NCBI GenBank assembly: GCA_021029095.1
Contig: JAJOHG010000051.1
Span: 157,051-221,050, forward strand
Direction of reading: 5' to 3'
Origin: Phellopilus nigrolimitatus
Lineage: Eukaryota > Basidiomycota > Agaricomycetes > Hymenochaetales > Hymenochaetaceae
DNA length: 64,000 bases
Made by a program: the position numbers and the translations under genes. The notes under the pieces were generated by a model. It was not told the origin of the DNA. It ran no database searches and saw only the letters and a program-made list of their open reading frames with translations. The first letter of the stretch is position 1; each line of letters opens with the position of its first letter. Below, in pieces: positions 41,801 to 54,129 of the stretch.

Positions 41801-42892
41801 GGAGCCTTCACCAGAGCTCGAAGTTGATGCCTTAGAAGAAACATGAGAGCTTTCGTCCAGAGAGCCAAGGACAGTAGCAGTCGATCGTTCAATGTCTTCG
41901 CTTCTAGCGCCGCCATTTATGTTCCTGAGTGCCGGAACGAAAAGAGAGTTTGCGTTAGCCGCTTCTCCATTTGAGTTTGCCGCCATTTGTGCTTGTGTGC
42001 TGTTCTCGTTGCCGCCAGGTGAAGTACCAAGAGAACCAAAAGCAGGGATAGTCCGAGTTCCGAGCGCCATAGAAGTTGGATTCATAACAGAACCATTAGT
42101 GACACTACCAGACGGATGAGCTCCAGGAGCAACGAGGCAGGCAGGAAGATTTGTCGAGACATCCGGGACCGTCACAACATTGCGTAGATTGCTAGATCCT
42201 TCGATACACAAGACGTTGACGGAAGTCCGGGGCTCGTTTTCGACGACAGCGACTTGCGAGAAACGGACCTGGAAAAAAGCAGAATCAGAATAAGTATGAG
42301 AGAGTGGGCGACTAGGGTAATAATCATACCGGTGATACCACCTCAGCGTTCATACCCTTTTTCCTCCAAAACATCCACTAAAATTTGTTGTTATCAACTT
42401 CCATACCACGCTAGAGCACAAATGAAAACATACGAGAAGCACGACCGCAATTATGAGTATAGCGACAACGATCAAGGCGCTAGTCGCGTCCGCTTGCCTC
42501 CAAAGAACACGCTCTTGTCTGTGTCCACCCAGTCTCAGGTAGTCGTCTAGCGAGATGGAACCCGGGACGTGGAAGCCCTCGCCGGCCGTATAGCGTGAAA
42601 GCTTCGGGAGGGAAGCACGCGGGCTGGCACGCGGCATGAAGGAGGCATGAGTGGAGGAGGCCGTACAAGCGAATGGTGCACGGAAACGCGAGAGGAGCTG
42701 GATGGGCATCTCCGGCCACGCTAGAGGTAAAGCCGTCGAGATCATAGCGTAGGACGTGCTCGCAGGCGATAGGAGGAGGTAGAAGATGTGCACAGGGTAG
42801 TGGTGGTTGTAGATGCTGGTAAGCAGGACGGTCGCGGCTACCGTCAAGAACAGAGTCGGCAGAGAAAGGCGGGAAGAACACATGATCGTCAT
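38832..42892 (-). CDS. Serine-rich probable single-pass membrane protein
   Basis: Not a family I recognise. The start at 42892 gives a hydrophobic signal-like N-terminus (SLPTLFLTVAATVLLTSIY), a luminal stretch of about 110 residues, then a transmembrane segment (ALIVVAILIIAVVLL). Removing an intron (42378-42433) brings WMFWRKKGMNAEVVSPV directly after it, a basic stop-transfer anchor. The rest, about 1,000 residues, is a very Ser/Pro/Thr-rich cytoplasmic tail (introns near 42269-42329, 41383-41440, 40160-40240, 39840-39915 and 39110-39160). A conserved-looking patch is EPWRSLFDSVRKRRFSP. It ends DSH and a stop at 38832. The topology resembles fungal surface sensors, but no WSC or Mid2 motif is evident. 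A shorter gene starting at 42353 (MNAEVVSP) is the alternative. Confidence 0.55.
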
Positions 42893-44053
42893 AACCGGTA
42901 GCGCAGACGATGGAAGTGGGAGAAAGAGATATAGCCCCGTCTGGAGAGATGAGAGGCCAGCCTTTATACAAACTTGTAGTGGATGCTGGCACATACACGG
43001 GGAGGCTGGCACATACACGGGGAGGCTGGCATGTGCATGCAGCGTGACCACTGACTCTACACTCTTCGGGCTGACATTTCCTCAAACCAAAAAAAACTTG
43101 AAGGTGGCATTGTTGATTCAAGAAAACCTTCGTCGTGTCTTTTCCTTCAAATAAAAGTTAGAATTCGGTTAAAGCAGATAGGATACAGTTGCGCGAGAGA
43201 TGCACGGATTTGAATGCAGACTAAGAGATGCAGACGTACCGATCATTGCACCTCGATTTCGAATGTCGGGCTTCACGGTGCACGAAAATCGGAAAGCTAC
43301 TACATATCTTTATCGCACAAAGAAATAAGAACAAACTGTAGACGCATAAAGTGACTTTTCCACTTTTTTTCGAATTGCAATCGTAGTTAGCCCCGCCGGG
43401 TCTGGGTCAACGACAGTGACGCTGATGAAGTTCGCAATAACTGTGCTCCATTCCGTCGCCGCTGTCCACCTTGCCGCTGACAGCGACATGATACTGAGCT
43501 TCGAATACTGTGCCGCAGTGACCTTCGGGGAATTTGAGTTTGCTTCCATATTACACGATTCCCATCGTTCCAATTTTCTAATCACGACCACTCGGCTTTC
43601 AAAAATTACTCGTCGCCAGCAGTCATTGTAATGGGATACAGGTTGGCAAGAAGTACAAGCTTGGCCGATTTGTTTTCTTGCCTTCACGATCGCAGTGAAT
43701 TTACAGGGGCGACCGTGACTGTAAGTTTAAGTCGGCGGCGCATTCCCTCACAAAGCCATATTGAGAACTTCTACAGTATCGGCGAGCCCGGATGAGCAGG
43801 ATGAGAAGCGCTTGCAATGAGAGCGTAGTGGATGAGGAGCCTTGCCGAATGTTTTTCGTATAACCGGCTCTATCTGGAATCACGTGAGACACCCTTTGAT
43901 AGCCGTTTTGATGAAAATGGTCGGTGGCTTGGGGAAGCTTTTTGAGCTCCGACCACTGTGGCTTGTCCAAGCTTATAACGTCCTCACGTTCCGCCCACTC
44001 ACAGGTCTAATTGCTACCCCTTTCAAGTCTCTGCAGAGCTCCTTGTAAGAGAG
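42893..44053. other. Spacer, nothing recognised
   Basis: About 1.16 kb. A direct repeat, GCTGGCACATACACGGGGAG, occurs twice at about 42984-43026. The minus frame 43310-43687 and plus frame 43842-44048 are without known motifs. Confidence 0.45.
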
Positions 44054-45384
44054 ATGGCTTGTATCACGGATCTCGCACAAGACACAATTCTCTACATCGT
44101 CGCCCTCGATCGAGAATCTGCCAATGAGTCGTTTCCCGAGTCGGACATGGACGTCGATGGCTCGGACGCCAGAATCTACGGACCCTGGTTCCGCACTTTC
44201 CGTATGAGAGAACTCTCTCTCGTTTGCAGGGCCTTCAACTCCGCATGCTCGTTCTTCCTATTCCACACGCACGTCCTCTCGCTGCGCGAACAGGTTTATG
44301 AGTGCGGCACGATCGGCTCGTTCGAAGACTTGGACCGCGCGAAGAAGCATCGAGAAAGGCTCGACTGCCGCTTCGCAGACTGGGAACTCGAACATGCGCG
44401 CGAGCGCATCGCAGCGCTGCTACGTAAGGGAGCGTTCGTCCGCGACCTTACTATCATTGACGTATGCGGTAATGACGGCGTCGAAGCGTTCCCGGAAGCG
44501 TTCATGGGAGAGCTCATGAACATGTTCAAAGAACTGACAGGCTTGTTGCGTCTCACTTTAAGCACAGGGAGGAAAGAACGGCCTATTCCACTCATTCTCT
44601 GGAATTGGATCCAGCGCCGGGGGAACAGGCTGAAGGACCTCACCATCGGTGGCTGGTGGTCGGTTCCCAAGGATAACGTACTCCTACCAATCGACGGAGT
44701 CGAGCGTTTGAATTTAGAACCATTGTGCGTACACACCAAGCCGTTTCTAAAGGTATGTAATTTGCATCCTGATATTCTCAGCCCGATCATACGCTCACAT
44801 CTTGTCAGCTCATCAAAACTCCGAACCTCACAATGACGCATTACACCATAGGCGACCACTATATGCCCCTTTATCCTTTCAGACCGAGCGCAGAAGAGGG
44901 CGCGCATTTAAGGAACATCCATATCGCGATATCGCGCCGCGATGGCGTCTTCGACGCGGACGGCGAGTGCGTCAACTTCATGTACGACTTCTCAAAAGTG
45001 CCACAGGCAAACGTGCGGCTGCTTGTGGGCAGTGGCAAGCACCAGGCCAGGACAACAGTAAGCTGCTTCCCTTTCTTTACACTTTTCATGGATTATTCAC
45101 TTACTGGTGGTCAACAGGAGGAATGGGACGGAATTCGCGATGCCATTAGGAGGATGTTCTGTGAACATCCTTCTACGTTCGATGTCGTCCGAAGGGATTG
45201 GCAAGTTACAGCATCCATTACCAAGCTAGCTCGCCCGGGCTGGAAGCCCCAAAATCAAGCTCATCGTTATAAGTTTGAGCATACCAAAGAAGAGTTGAAG
45301 GAGGTACAAGGACTATGCGGTGATTACTATGCAGCAATGAGATTTAGAGAAATGAGGGTGCAGCGCTACGGTAACTACATGTAA
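44054..45384 (+). CDS. F-box-like protein of a local paralogous pair
   Basis: Three exons (44054-44752, 44809-45057, 45118-45384) give 404 residues. It opens MACITDLAQDTILYIVAL, followed by MRELSLVCRAFNSACSFFLF, a degenerate F-box pattern (xLPxxxLxxIxxL...L..VCr.f). The remainder contains leucine-spaced stretches (LTGLLRLTL, RGNRLKDLTIGGWW, GVERLNLEPL), suggesting short leucine-rich repeats. A paralogue on the opposite strand at 47761-48963 shares the start, the order of motifs and the C-terminal GWKPQNQ. Likely an SCF adaptor of unknown target; such families are large and variable in Agaricomycetes. Confidence 0.65.
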
Positions 45385-45678
45385 CTCGACGGAGTTGCTC
45401 GGGCTAACTAATAACACTCTTTGAACGGTCTCGCGATGTCATAAGTAATAAGTGTATTAGACTTATACATGGTAAATGCTTTATATGGTCTAAATTTCTC
45501 TGAATAAGAGCAGTAATAAATGATCGCGCATGTAGCGGGAATATCTGTGCCACGTTGTGCAGCCACAGTCTCGAGATTTGTAACAATTATGTCACAAATT
45601 TTAGGGCCGGCACTTACGCGTCTTGCTTCGAGTCTTCTCCTGCATCGGCAACACTTACACGACTGAAGCCATATCGCA
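45385..45678. other. RAD9 upstream region
   Basis: About 290 bp between the F-box-like gene and RAD9, probably holding the RAD9 promoter. No clear TATA box or other motif is visible. Confidence 0.35.
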
Positions 45679-47575
45679 ATGCAAGCAACGCTCGATGCCA
45701 GAGCGCTCAAGCGTCCGTTTCTTTTCTTCTTGTCCGTTCCTTCTTCCTAACTCTTTACTCAACTTACTCTTTCTTCCCCAGCCTTTACGAGGGCGCTGAC
45801 ATGTATCGCAAAGTATGGCGACGAAATGATCCTGCACGCAGGGCCCGACACGCTCGTCCTGACATCCATGAACCAGCCGAAGACGGCGTTCTGTAGCTTT
45901 ACGTATGGGCGCACATTCTTCCAGCGCTACGCTCTCGCTCAGCCGCAGACGCAGACGAAAGGCAGCGCTGCGGGACCGTCCCGGAGCGGCGGACAAGATT
46001 CACAGGAGGAGAGGGTTCTTAAATGCCAGTTGCAGACGAAGGTATGACCTTCCACTTTATATCGTGAGGAGTGCTACGATACTTATGAAGACACGAACAT
46101 GCCTAGTCGTTACTGTCTATTCTTAAACACCGAAACACGGACAGGAGTGCTGAAAAATGTGAACTGACGATCATCGACGGAGTCGACATGCCAGATGAGG
46201 AGGTGCGCGATGACGAGGATACGCTAGAGAGCCGGTTGATTGTCCGGCTGCATTGCAAATATGGTATGTCTTCAACCTCTATGTATGGAAAGAATCACGT
46301 TGATTGTGAAGGCCAGGTGTCATCAAAACTCATCGTTTGCTCCTCAACAATCCAACAAATGACGACGCCCCCGTGATTCAAAGCGGGGAAAACGAAAGTC
46401 GGATCGTCGTCCAGGCGCGCGCTATGAAGGAGATCATCGAGCACTTCCCGAACTCCAAGGGTCCTAAGAGCGACCCTGAGCTCATCTGGCGATTCGACGA
46501 CGATGAGGTGCGAGTGAAGAGCATGGAAAAAGGGATAGATGCCAAAGGTATGAGGGTAGAACTCTTACTACAATTTGACAGTCATATAACTACCATCCAG
46601 GAAAATCGCAGCTCGCTACAGAGCTCACGCTCGGCGCCGACGAATTCGACATATACGACGTGATGCTCTTTCCGCTCACCATCGGATTCTTTCTACGAGA
46701 ATTCAATGTAACCGAATTTATTTTCTTTAATATGCTGTTTCCGACCCTTAATTGGTTATGAAGGCTGCGGTCACTCTCGCAGAGTCACTCTTCATCCCCA
46801 TTGACGTGCGCTTCACCCGCCCGCCAGAGCCCGTGTACATCAGTGCGGAAGGGGATGACTGTACAATGCTTTTCGTGATCGCCACGAACCAGGTTCGCGG
46901 AGAGGATGCCGACGTGCAGCCCCAGCCCAGGACACGAACCAACAATCAAGCTACCCATCGCTCGGCATCGGGTATGCCGACCGCGCGGAAGCGCGCGCTC
47001 GAAGACGACGGCCATGTCGGCCCCGCGCGTAAACTGACGGTCGTGCAGCAAGCGCGGAACGGGCCTGGGACCGGGTCGCAACACGCACCACTTCAATCAC
47101 GCACGGACGTTGACGTCAGGCAAGACCATGATAGCATGGGCATGGCTCCCGAGCCGGAGCCGTTCCCACCGCCGTCGCAATCACAGCCGCTCTTCCTCGC
47201 CTCGCAGCTCTCCGTCGCTGATATGGACGCGATCCGTGAGTCGGGACTCGGCATCGAGGACATGGACGCAGACGAGTTCGCCGCGATGCTCGACGGGGAG
47301 GGCGAGGAAGTTAGCCTCAACAGGTTGCCGCAACCACCAACTACGTCAAACGGTAACGCCAACGGCAATAGTCGGCCTGGAAGCGGAAGTGCACAGGAAG
47401 ATGAGTTGGAGTACGACGAGCTCGATGAAGATTCCGAGATGGGGCCGACGCAAGTGGAGCGCGAACCCCGGCCGAACTCAGAGAAGGTATGTTCATATTC
47501 TATACCAGTCGAAGGAAGAAACTTGAACCTTTGCTTGTTGTGTCGCAGGCTTTTCGACCACTGTTCGCAGACTAG
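45679..47575 (+). CDS. RAD9: Rad9 subunit of the 9-1-1 checkpoint clamp
   Basis: Rad9 forms a PCNA-like ring with Hus1 and Rad1 that activates the ATR pathway at damaged DNA. Seven exons (45679-45712, 45782-46041, 46107-46263, 46317-46547, 46601-46707, 46764-47486, 47549-47575) total 1,539 nt and 512 residues. The first 34-nt exon is fixed by splicing to MQATLDARALKPFTRALTCI. Clamp segments follow: YGDEMILHAGPDTLVLTSMN, QPKTAFCSFTYGRTFFQRY, SLLSILKHRN, FDIYDVMLFPLTIGFFLREF and LFIPIDVRFTRPPEPVY. The long acidic tail (about residues 310-512) contains MGPTQVE and ends AFRPLFAD, similar to other Rad9 termini. No frame problems were seen. Confidence 0.93.
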
Positions 47576-47760
47576 GCATAAATCATTTATTTGTATTCCT
47601 GCACATGCTTCCGTACTAGTACAGTTTTGATCGATATCTACAACTTCGTGTATGTGTACGTATAAGAAAGGTGGCTTTCGGCATGGACGATGTTCCTCTG
47701 CAATTCTTTTACTTCCCTCGTTGCTTTTTTTTTCCTCCAAGGGAGAAACTACAGCACGGG

Positions 47761-48963
47761 CTAGTCCCTATATCGAACCCTCGCTCTGCGCAGAATATCA
47801 TCGTAAAACTTGACGTGGTTGATTTGCCTCTGTTCCGCGTCATCGGTTTCCTCTCCTTGCAGGTGAACTTGGTTCTGAGGTTTCCAGCCCTGTTCATTTT
47901 TCCATTGGACGACGGCCGCGGTCCGATTATGACCTTGACGAGAAACATCGAATTGCGTCAGATCATCCACGAATACTTTTCGTACCGCGGTTCTGACTGT
48001 CTTCCACGTCTCCTACGAAGTGACTAGGTTAGGATTGACAATCTACGAGCATCAAGCTTTCTAACAGTGAAGGAACACGTACAAGGTAATTGTCATCGTA
48101 CCGGCTGTCTCCTTCCAGTGTCACTGTGATATTTGCGGACGGTACTTGCGTGAAGTCGTACAGGTGATCAATTTTTCTGTCGTCATAAAACCTCCTTTGG
48201 ACAAAGATCTGGATATCCTGAAGGTGATCATCATCCGCGCTCGGATGGTAAGATAGTAGAGGAGAAGAGTGTCCCCGCGTGTCTCGAAGGATGAGGTTGG
48301 GTGCCTTGATGAGCTGGTATGACAGATAGAGACTAAGCACTGTCACTCTTGGCATGTAAAGAGAAATACGTACGCTCAAAAACGACTCTGTCTGATAGTC
48401 AAATGGATCCAAGGTTAGTGTGTGTATGGTGGTTATAGGCCAAAGAGCCATGGCTTCAAGAGGGATCGACCAAGAACCTTTGAGGACAAGGTTTTTGAGC
48501 TGACCACCTTGATCCCGGATCCAAGTCCACATAACAACAGGCATCTGCCTTTCGCAGTCTTTCATTTCAAGGGTGAGACCCGTCAGCCATCTAGTGTCTT
48601 GAGTGCTCTAAGCAAATCCCCCATGGACGCGTCCGGAAACGCGTCCACGTTTCCAGTCTTCGCGTCGACGATTGTCAACTCGCGCATGTGTCCTCCATGT
48701 TTAGTGAGTAACTCGAGACGCTCTCGCAGGTAGCTGTTGTCCCACTTGATCCATTTTCTCCTCCATCCATCCATCTTCGTCCTCCGCAGCACGAGCGTGT
48801 GCGAGCGGAATATGAAGGGCGCACAAGCGGCGTTGAAATCCCTAGAGATCAATGATAGTTCTTTGAGACGCGTGAAACCGTGAAACTTGATGGCCTGATC
48901 ATTTCGGACGAGATCGACGATGTAGAGCAGTGTGTCTGGCGCGAGATCCGTGATGCGTGCCAT
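47761..48963 (-). pseudogene. Second F-box-like paralogue, frameshifted
   Basis: Minus-strand relative of 44054-45384: MARITDLAPDTLLYIVDLV, KELSLISRDFNAACAPFIF, RELTIVDAKTGNVDAFPDAS, then VMWTWIRDQGGQLKNLVLKG and a C-terminal EQGWKPQNQ. After LKTLDG (about 48583-48590) one base is missing relative to the expected LTGLTLEMKD reading, so the first exon ends in a stop. An intron with GTACGT donor near 48086 (acceptor about 48020) joins DDNYL to ETWKTVRTAV. It ends at 47761, converging on RAD9. It is either a young pseudogene or carries a single-base sequence error. Confidence 0.6.
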
Positions 48964-49446
48964 AGTTTGGGAAAGTAGGCAGAGAATATGTGTACTGGTG
49001 GGACGTAAGTTGATGTTGCGGGTTGGACTGTTATGTATAGGGTTTGTGACTTGGAGGACGTGGCTTTGATTTTTTGCCGAGCTATTGTTGTGACATCAAT
49101 CAAGCCACACTTCGCCCGATAAAGCCTCGCCAAACAAGAGATTGTCGTCAGTAGCCGCAAGGCCAAGCACGTTTGCAAGATATCTCGTCAGCCACAGGGA
49201 AAAACCTGTGCCGGACTATCTGAAAGAGACATACATACAATCCCGCCAATTAGTCAATTCTACGCCATTCAAGAAACCTCATACAGACCTAATCTTCGCA
49301 ATGTCGCAATGGGGCAAGTGTCTTCGAGCTCAACAATAACGTGTTTATCTATTTAAGTAGCAGCACGATCACATGATCGCATGAATGAGCGTAACTACTA
49401 ACTACCATAATCCATCACGGATTCAAATCCTTGTCTTGCGGATTAT
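48964..49446. other. Spacer, nothing recognised
   Basis: About 480 bp upstream of the second F-box-like paralogue. A GGATTCAAATCC stretch near 49421 resembles a tRNA T-arm, but no cloverleaf can be built around it. Confidence 0.4.
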
Positions 49447-49797
49447 GTGAAAGACAAGAGCGTCGAAATGGACGAAGGCAACGAGTTCAAGGACGCACAT
49501 GTCCATAACATGTGGCACATGCGATTTGCGATGGGTTTCCTTGATTTGATGAAGGATATGGGAGCGAATCTTAAAGACGAGAAATACCATCTCAACTTAG
49601 TTTTCTACATCGATCCTGGCCACCCAAGATTCACAAGGGAGGATGAAGACTTTGTCAGGAATTTCATGTGTTTCGAGGACGAAAGTAAGTGGCATCGGAA
49701 CTATGATAATTGCGACTACAGGAGACTGGATAAATACGTACCGCCGCCTCATAACAATATATGTTTTACTATGTCCTGTCACCGCCTGGATGCATGA
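49447..49797 (+). CDS. Small unknown protein or exon
   Basis: A 116-residue frame rich in Asp, His, Met and Trp (NMWHMRFAMGFLDLMKDMGA, YIDPGHPRFTREDEDFVRNF). The composition looks protein-like, not random. It has no match to a family I know. It could be one exon of a longer decayed gene, since no clear splice partner is seen. Confidence 0.3.
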   Translation: MKDKSVEMDEGNEFKDAHVHNMWHMRFAMGFLDLMKDMGANLKDEKYHLNLVFYIDPGHPRFTREDEDFVRNFMCFEDESKWHRNYDNCDYRRLDKYVPPPHNNICFTMSCHRLDA

Positions 49798-49992
49798 GAA
49801 ACATATGTATTTCCTCATAGCAGGCTTAGTTTGTAAATCACGTATTCGAGCTATGTCTGTATGTCTTGCACGAGAAGATTATGCCCCCACTCGATTTACC
49901 CATCTCTTAGGTGCTAGGCTACACCACCCGAAATTAAAAGTTGATTTTATACATGTACATCTATAGATGCAATAAATCAAGTACAATATGGC

Positions 49993-52900
49993 TCAACGGG
50001 CCTTCGTCGCCCTCAGAACCATATCCTCCAGCGTGATCGCCCGATACTCGTCGCCATCCGGTGCCCACACAGCATCATCCAGCAGGTACACCAGCAGGCC
50101 GCCCTTCCCCTCTACTGTCTTCGCGACGCGAAACAAGGGCATGCGTGACGTCTCGTGCACCTTCCCGGCGGGCATGAACAACAGGTTGTGCGCCGCGACG
50201 AACTCCTCGACGATCGAGCGGAACGTGATCTCCTGCGCTCGCGCCGGCGGCCGCGCGCGCTGCGCCTCCTTCGCGGGCTTCGTCTTCCCGTTGTCCCCGC
50301 GCCGAGCATGGTCGGGCTTCGGCAGCTTTGTCGGCGCGTCCGGCCCGAGCTCGAGTGCGTGGTTGATCATCTGCAATCCGCGCGTGAAGCCTCGCTCGAC
50401 TTCGGGGATCGCGCGCACGCTCTCGGGGAAGGAGCTCTTCCAGAACTGGTACCACTGCGCGACTTCCTCGAAACTTGCGCTTGGCTGGATGAGCCAGATG
50501 TGCAATACGTCGAGCCACTTCGGGAAAAACTCTGCTTCTAAAAGCTGACCGAGTATCGTCGGGCGCAAAATAGTAGACCATTCGAGAACATGCTTGAGTG
50601 GATCCATATTCTGGCTCCGTGGGTTGACGCGAAATTCATCTCGAAGCACAGCGCCAAGCTTAGGCACAATGTATTTGAGAAGCATGTCCTCCCATTCGGT
50701 TCCGTTAAACACCTGCAATAACATATTAGCATCGTCGTCCAGAAAACCAAGAAGACAGCTCACCCCTTTCCAAGGCAGGAAATCTTTCGGGACGCCGTCG
50801 CTTGCCACCCAGGACCGCAACATGCTTTTCACCTTCCTGCGAGCATCATCGACAAACGTCTCCATCCTCAGTCCGACGTGAGGCAACCATGGAAACACGA
50901 TTGTCTGCAATGATACTTTATCCCGCTTCGAGCTCCAGTTCAATATCGCAGAAGAGACTTTCGGGAGGATGAGCTGATCAAGCAGATTATCTCTGATAAA
51001 CGTAGGCAGTATGTCGGACCAGGATTCGAACAGCTTGACTATGGGAGCCGGACTCGATGGTGACCAATCGTTGCTATAGAGAGGTCAGCAGAACATACGA
51101 AAAATGATATCCGGGTTGAGCGTACTTGATTGATGACCGGACTTTAGGAAGCCAAACATTCCATAGCAGACTTTCATATGGAGTCATAGGCAAATCTCTA
51201 CATGAATTTGTTCAAGTATCAGAAGATTAGAAGAAATTACAGGACGTTATGGAGAAAATGCACATACGTTTGCAGCGGTCTCGTCGAAACTGTCCGAGTC
51301 CCATACACATCTACTTGCATGTCGGCCTTAGTGTCGATAATCGTCATCTTGAGAGCATTTCGCCATCTCCGAAGAATCGACGTATACGCGGCAGGATCGT
51401 CCAGAGGTCGCCATGTTGCCATCATCCTTCGAAACTACGGCATATTCGTAAGTATATATGCTTACACGGAATGTTCTGGAGCGCACCGTAGGAACAATCG
51501 CTGCGACTACGATCTCGTCCAGTTGGTAGTGATCGTATTCCTTCGAGTATTGAGCGTTCAATTTATCTATGAGCGCGGAGAACGTCTCCAAGGTAGGCTC
51601 ATAGTCGGACATTGCAATCTCTTTCGCTTTTGTGTTGATATCGTCTACGACGAGATGAACCGCCTGCAGTCTGCTAATGACTGAAAAATAAATTAAGCAC
51701 GACGACAAGCTCGTAAGCAATAAGGTATACTCACGCTCAGCCTCTTTCTCGACCTTATACCTGAGTCTTGCATCTTCGGCCTGTATCCATTTTTTCCTAT
51801 CTTCAAGGGCTTTCGCCTCCCGAGCGAGTCCCTCCAGGTCCACCTTGCACGCGTCCGCGATTAACCGCAAGTTATGTCTAACCTCCGGAATCCGCATAGG
51901 GTCGGTCGACGGTGTCCAAGATGCAAGCGAAACATCAGCCAGAGATGAAACTTCACGAAGCTAAAAGAAAATAATTTCAGCTTAATTTAGGTGCATTTAA
52001 ATGTAGAAAAATACTGACGGTAGCACCGGTAGCGTCAATAATCTTGCCAATGCCCGGCGATGGTGCCTCTCCTCCCGCCTCCGCAATGATCTCCTCATAC
52101 GTCTTATGCTCGACCTTAACTTTCGTCTTCTTCGGCTTTTTCCACACGTCCTCCCTCGGTGCACGGTCGCGCTCCTTTCCTTTGCCTTTCCCGCGTTTTG
52201 CCGCCTTCTCGTCCTCATCGTCGCTGACCACCTCTCCGCGCCGCCTCGCTTCCGCCTTGCTCTGCTCCGTCTTCTCCTTGAAGCCCTTGAACGCGATACC
52301 CATGCCCTTCGGCCGCAGCCTCGACTCGACGGGAGTCACGATGCCCGTTCCTTCCGTGCCCAGACCTACGCCCGCTTGCCAGCCCATCTTCGCGAGCATA
52401 CGCGCACCAAACGTGCCTGAGAGCTTGCTGAAGTGCGCCTGCTCGGCTGGGGGGAGTGGCGTGGCAGACCCGCTCTTTGGCGCAGAGCCGTCGCGCACAA
52501 AGGAGCGCTGTGGACGGGATGCACCGAATGCGGAGGGAAGACTGGCGCGAGTATCGTCAGCGATAGGCTCGGTACGGGAGGTGCCTATGCCGCCCTTGCT
52601 AGCACCTATCCCGCCTTTCGCAGCACCCATTCCGCTCGCTTTGAACCCAATACCCGAGGGAGTGAAACTTGTCGACGGTTTTGTCTCCTCTGTCTTGTTC
52701 TTTGAGCCTATTCCTCCCATTCGAGGCCTCTCCTCGGCTTCGTCTTCCTCGTCCTCCATCCGGACACGGGGGGAAGGAGGCCTAATATCCGACGCGGCGT
52801 CACTACTCTCGCTTTCGTTTCTATCATCCTCCTGTACCTCGGGATCGTCTTCTTCTACAGTTTCTCCAGTATCGACCTTTTTCTCGCCTGAGATAAAAGC

Positions 52901-53231
52901 TGGTGCTCTGGAGAACGGCAATGAGAACTCACTCTGCGACGGCTGCCAACGCCTACACGTACTTTGTCCAGTCGCTGCGCTTTTCCGGCTGCTTCTTTCG
53001 ACCCCCAAAGCCTTCATCTTCGCTGCTGTCTGCAAAGATTCCATACGTCGCATCGTCCTTGCCGTTCATTTTCCTCCGCTTCTTTCGCCCGTACGTATTA
53101 TTGAGCAGCTCGCGTTCAGCCCGCACATCGGGGTCTTCGTTCACATCAAAATCATCGAATCCGCCATCATCCGAGCCAGCAGAAGAGTCTGAGTCGTCCC
53201 CGTCGTCGAGAACGCGCTTTCGCCTGGCCAT
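49993..53231 (-). CDS. TFIP11: G-patch splicing factor (TFIP11/Ntr1 family)
   Basis: Ntr1/TFIP11 works with the Prp43 helicase to take apart the spliceosome after splicing. The start MARRKRVLDDGDDSD and acidic N-terminus (GFDDFDVNEDPDVRAERE) are typical. An intron with GTACGT donor (about 52915-52966) yields DWTKAPAFISGEKK. A Gly/Met-rich patch (GGIGASKGGIGTS) precedes the G-patch: MLAKMGWQAGVGLGTEGTGI with RLRPKGMGIAF (about 52300-52400). Next are the GC-binding-like helical region, RLQAVHLVVDDIN, ESLLWNVWLPKVRSSIN and NDWSPSSPAPIVKLFESWSD, and the C-terminal VFNGTEWEDMLLKYIVPKLG through ITFRSIVEEFVAAHNLLFMP to the stop at 49993. About seven short introns. It appears intact. Confidence 0.92.
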
Positions 53232-54083
53232 AGTCGTATACGACAAGCTCGCTCCTCATTGGACCTGCACATGGGATGCTCACGTGATACTTACTCGCTA
53301 GGTATGGAAATAATAAATATTTTAGATTTACATATTACATAAGATATTCAAACGTTTCCAAGAGTACCCCATATCATACATCACAGCAGACTTTGGAATT
53401 TCACAAAAAGCGTTTTAATGAATAAATGAGTTATCATTAATTTTTTACTTTTGTAATTGTCTCACAATTCCATAAGTTTTATGTGGTGGTTACGAATGTT
53501 GCAATTAGAAAATACGTGTAACGTCTGTTTATGGGGTTACACTACTACTTCATGCGGGTGGTACATTCTCCGTATAAGGCTACGTGTAATACTTTTTCTG
53601 GACTCATCCACATCATCCGTCATCGAATTCAAACACGGGCTTAACGAAGCTGTTCGAGAACGATGGAATCTACGAGATGTTCTGTATCCTGAGTTGCAAT
53701 TGTTCTTCCATTCTTTTAGCGGATTTTCACACCGCGCCAGCGATCAACTTGTGCTCGTTTTCGTAGCATATGCAACCTGAACATCCGATCTGTGCTGATT
53801 TACCCCTACTATTCAGTCTTGCAACACACGAAACAACTCGGAAGTCTCGTCCGTGCCATAGGCTTCTTTCCGACCAATTTGTCAACGCTTATTTCTCGCG
53901 TTCAAACAAGTCTTTATGATAAGAACTGTTTCTTGGCTCGATCGCAGCATCCTTGTGATCCTGTTTATCATGGCAGCATCTTTCGAAGCCTTTTTTACGC
54001 TATTTTTGACTTGCGGTATAAGGAGTCATCCGCTAATAAACCGAACAGCCGGAAACGGGCCCGGGAGGGCTTCTCGCTGCCTG
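53232..54083. other. AT-rich spacer
   Basis: About 850 bp separating two divergent genes, AT-rich between 53300 and 53520. Plus-strand frames at 53457-53780 and 53792-54088 have no recognised motif. Confidence 0.45.
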
Positions 54084-54091
54084 TATAAATA
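54084..54091 (+). promoter_or_regulatory. TATA box of the S10 carboxypeptidase gene
   Basis: TATAAATA about 39 bp before the start codon at 54130. The position implies a very short leader. Confidence 0.6.
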
Positions 54092-54129
54092 CTCAACGGA
54101 TCTGGAAGCCTGACCCCCCAGCTACCGAC

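Noticed and set aside
49390..49446. Possible tRNA 3' half (GGATTCAAATCC)
   Set aside because: No acceptor stem, D-arm or anticodon arm can be formed around it.
51977..53192. 382-residue plus-strand frame opposite the G-patch gene
   Set aside because: Antisense shadow; the minus-strand reading gives a conserved G-patch protein with proper introns.
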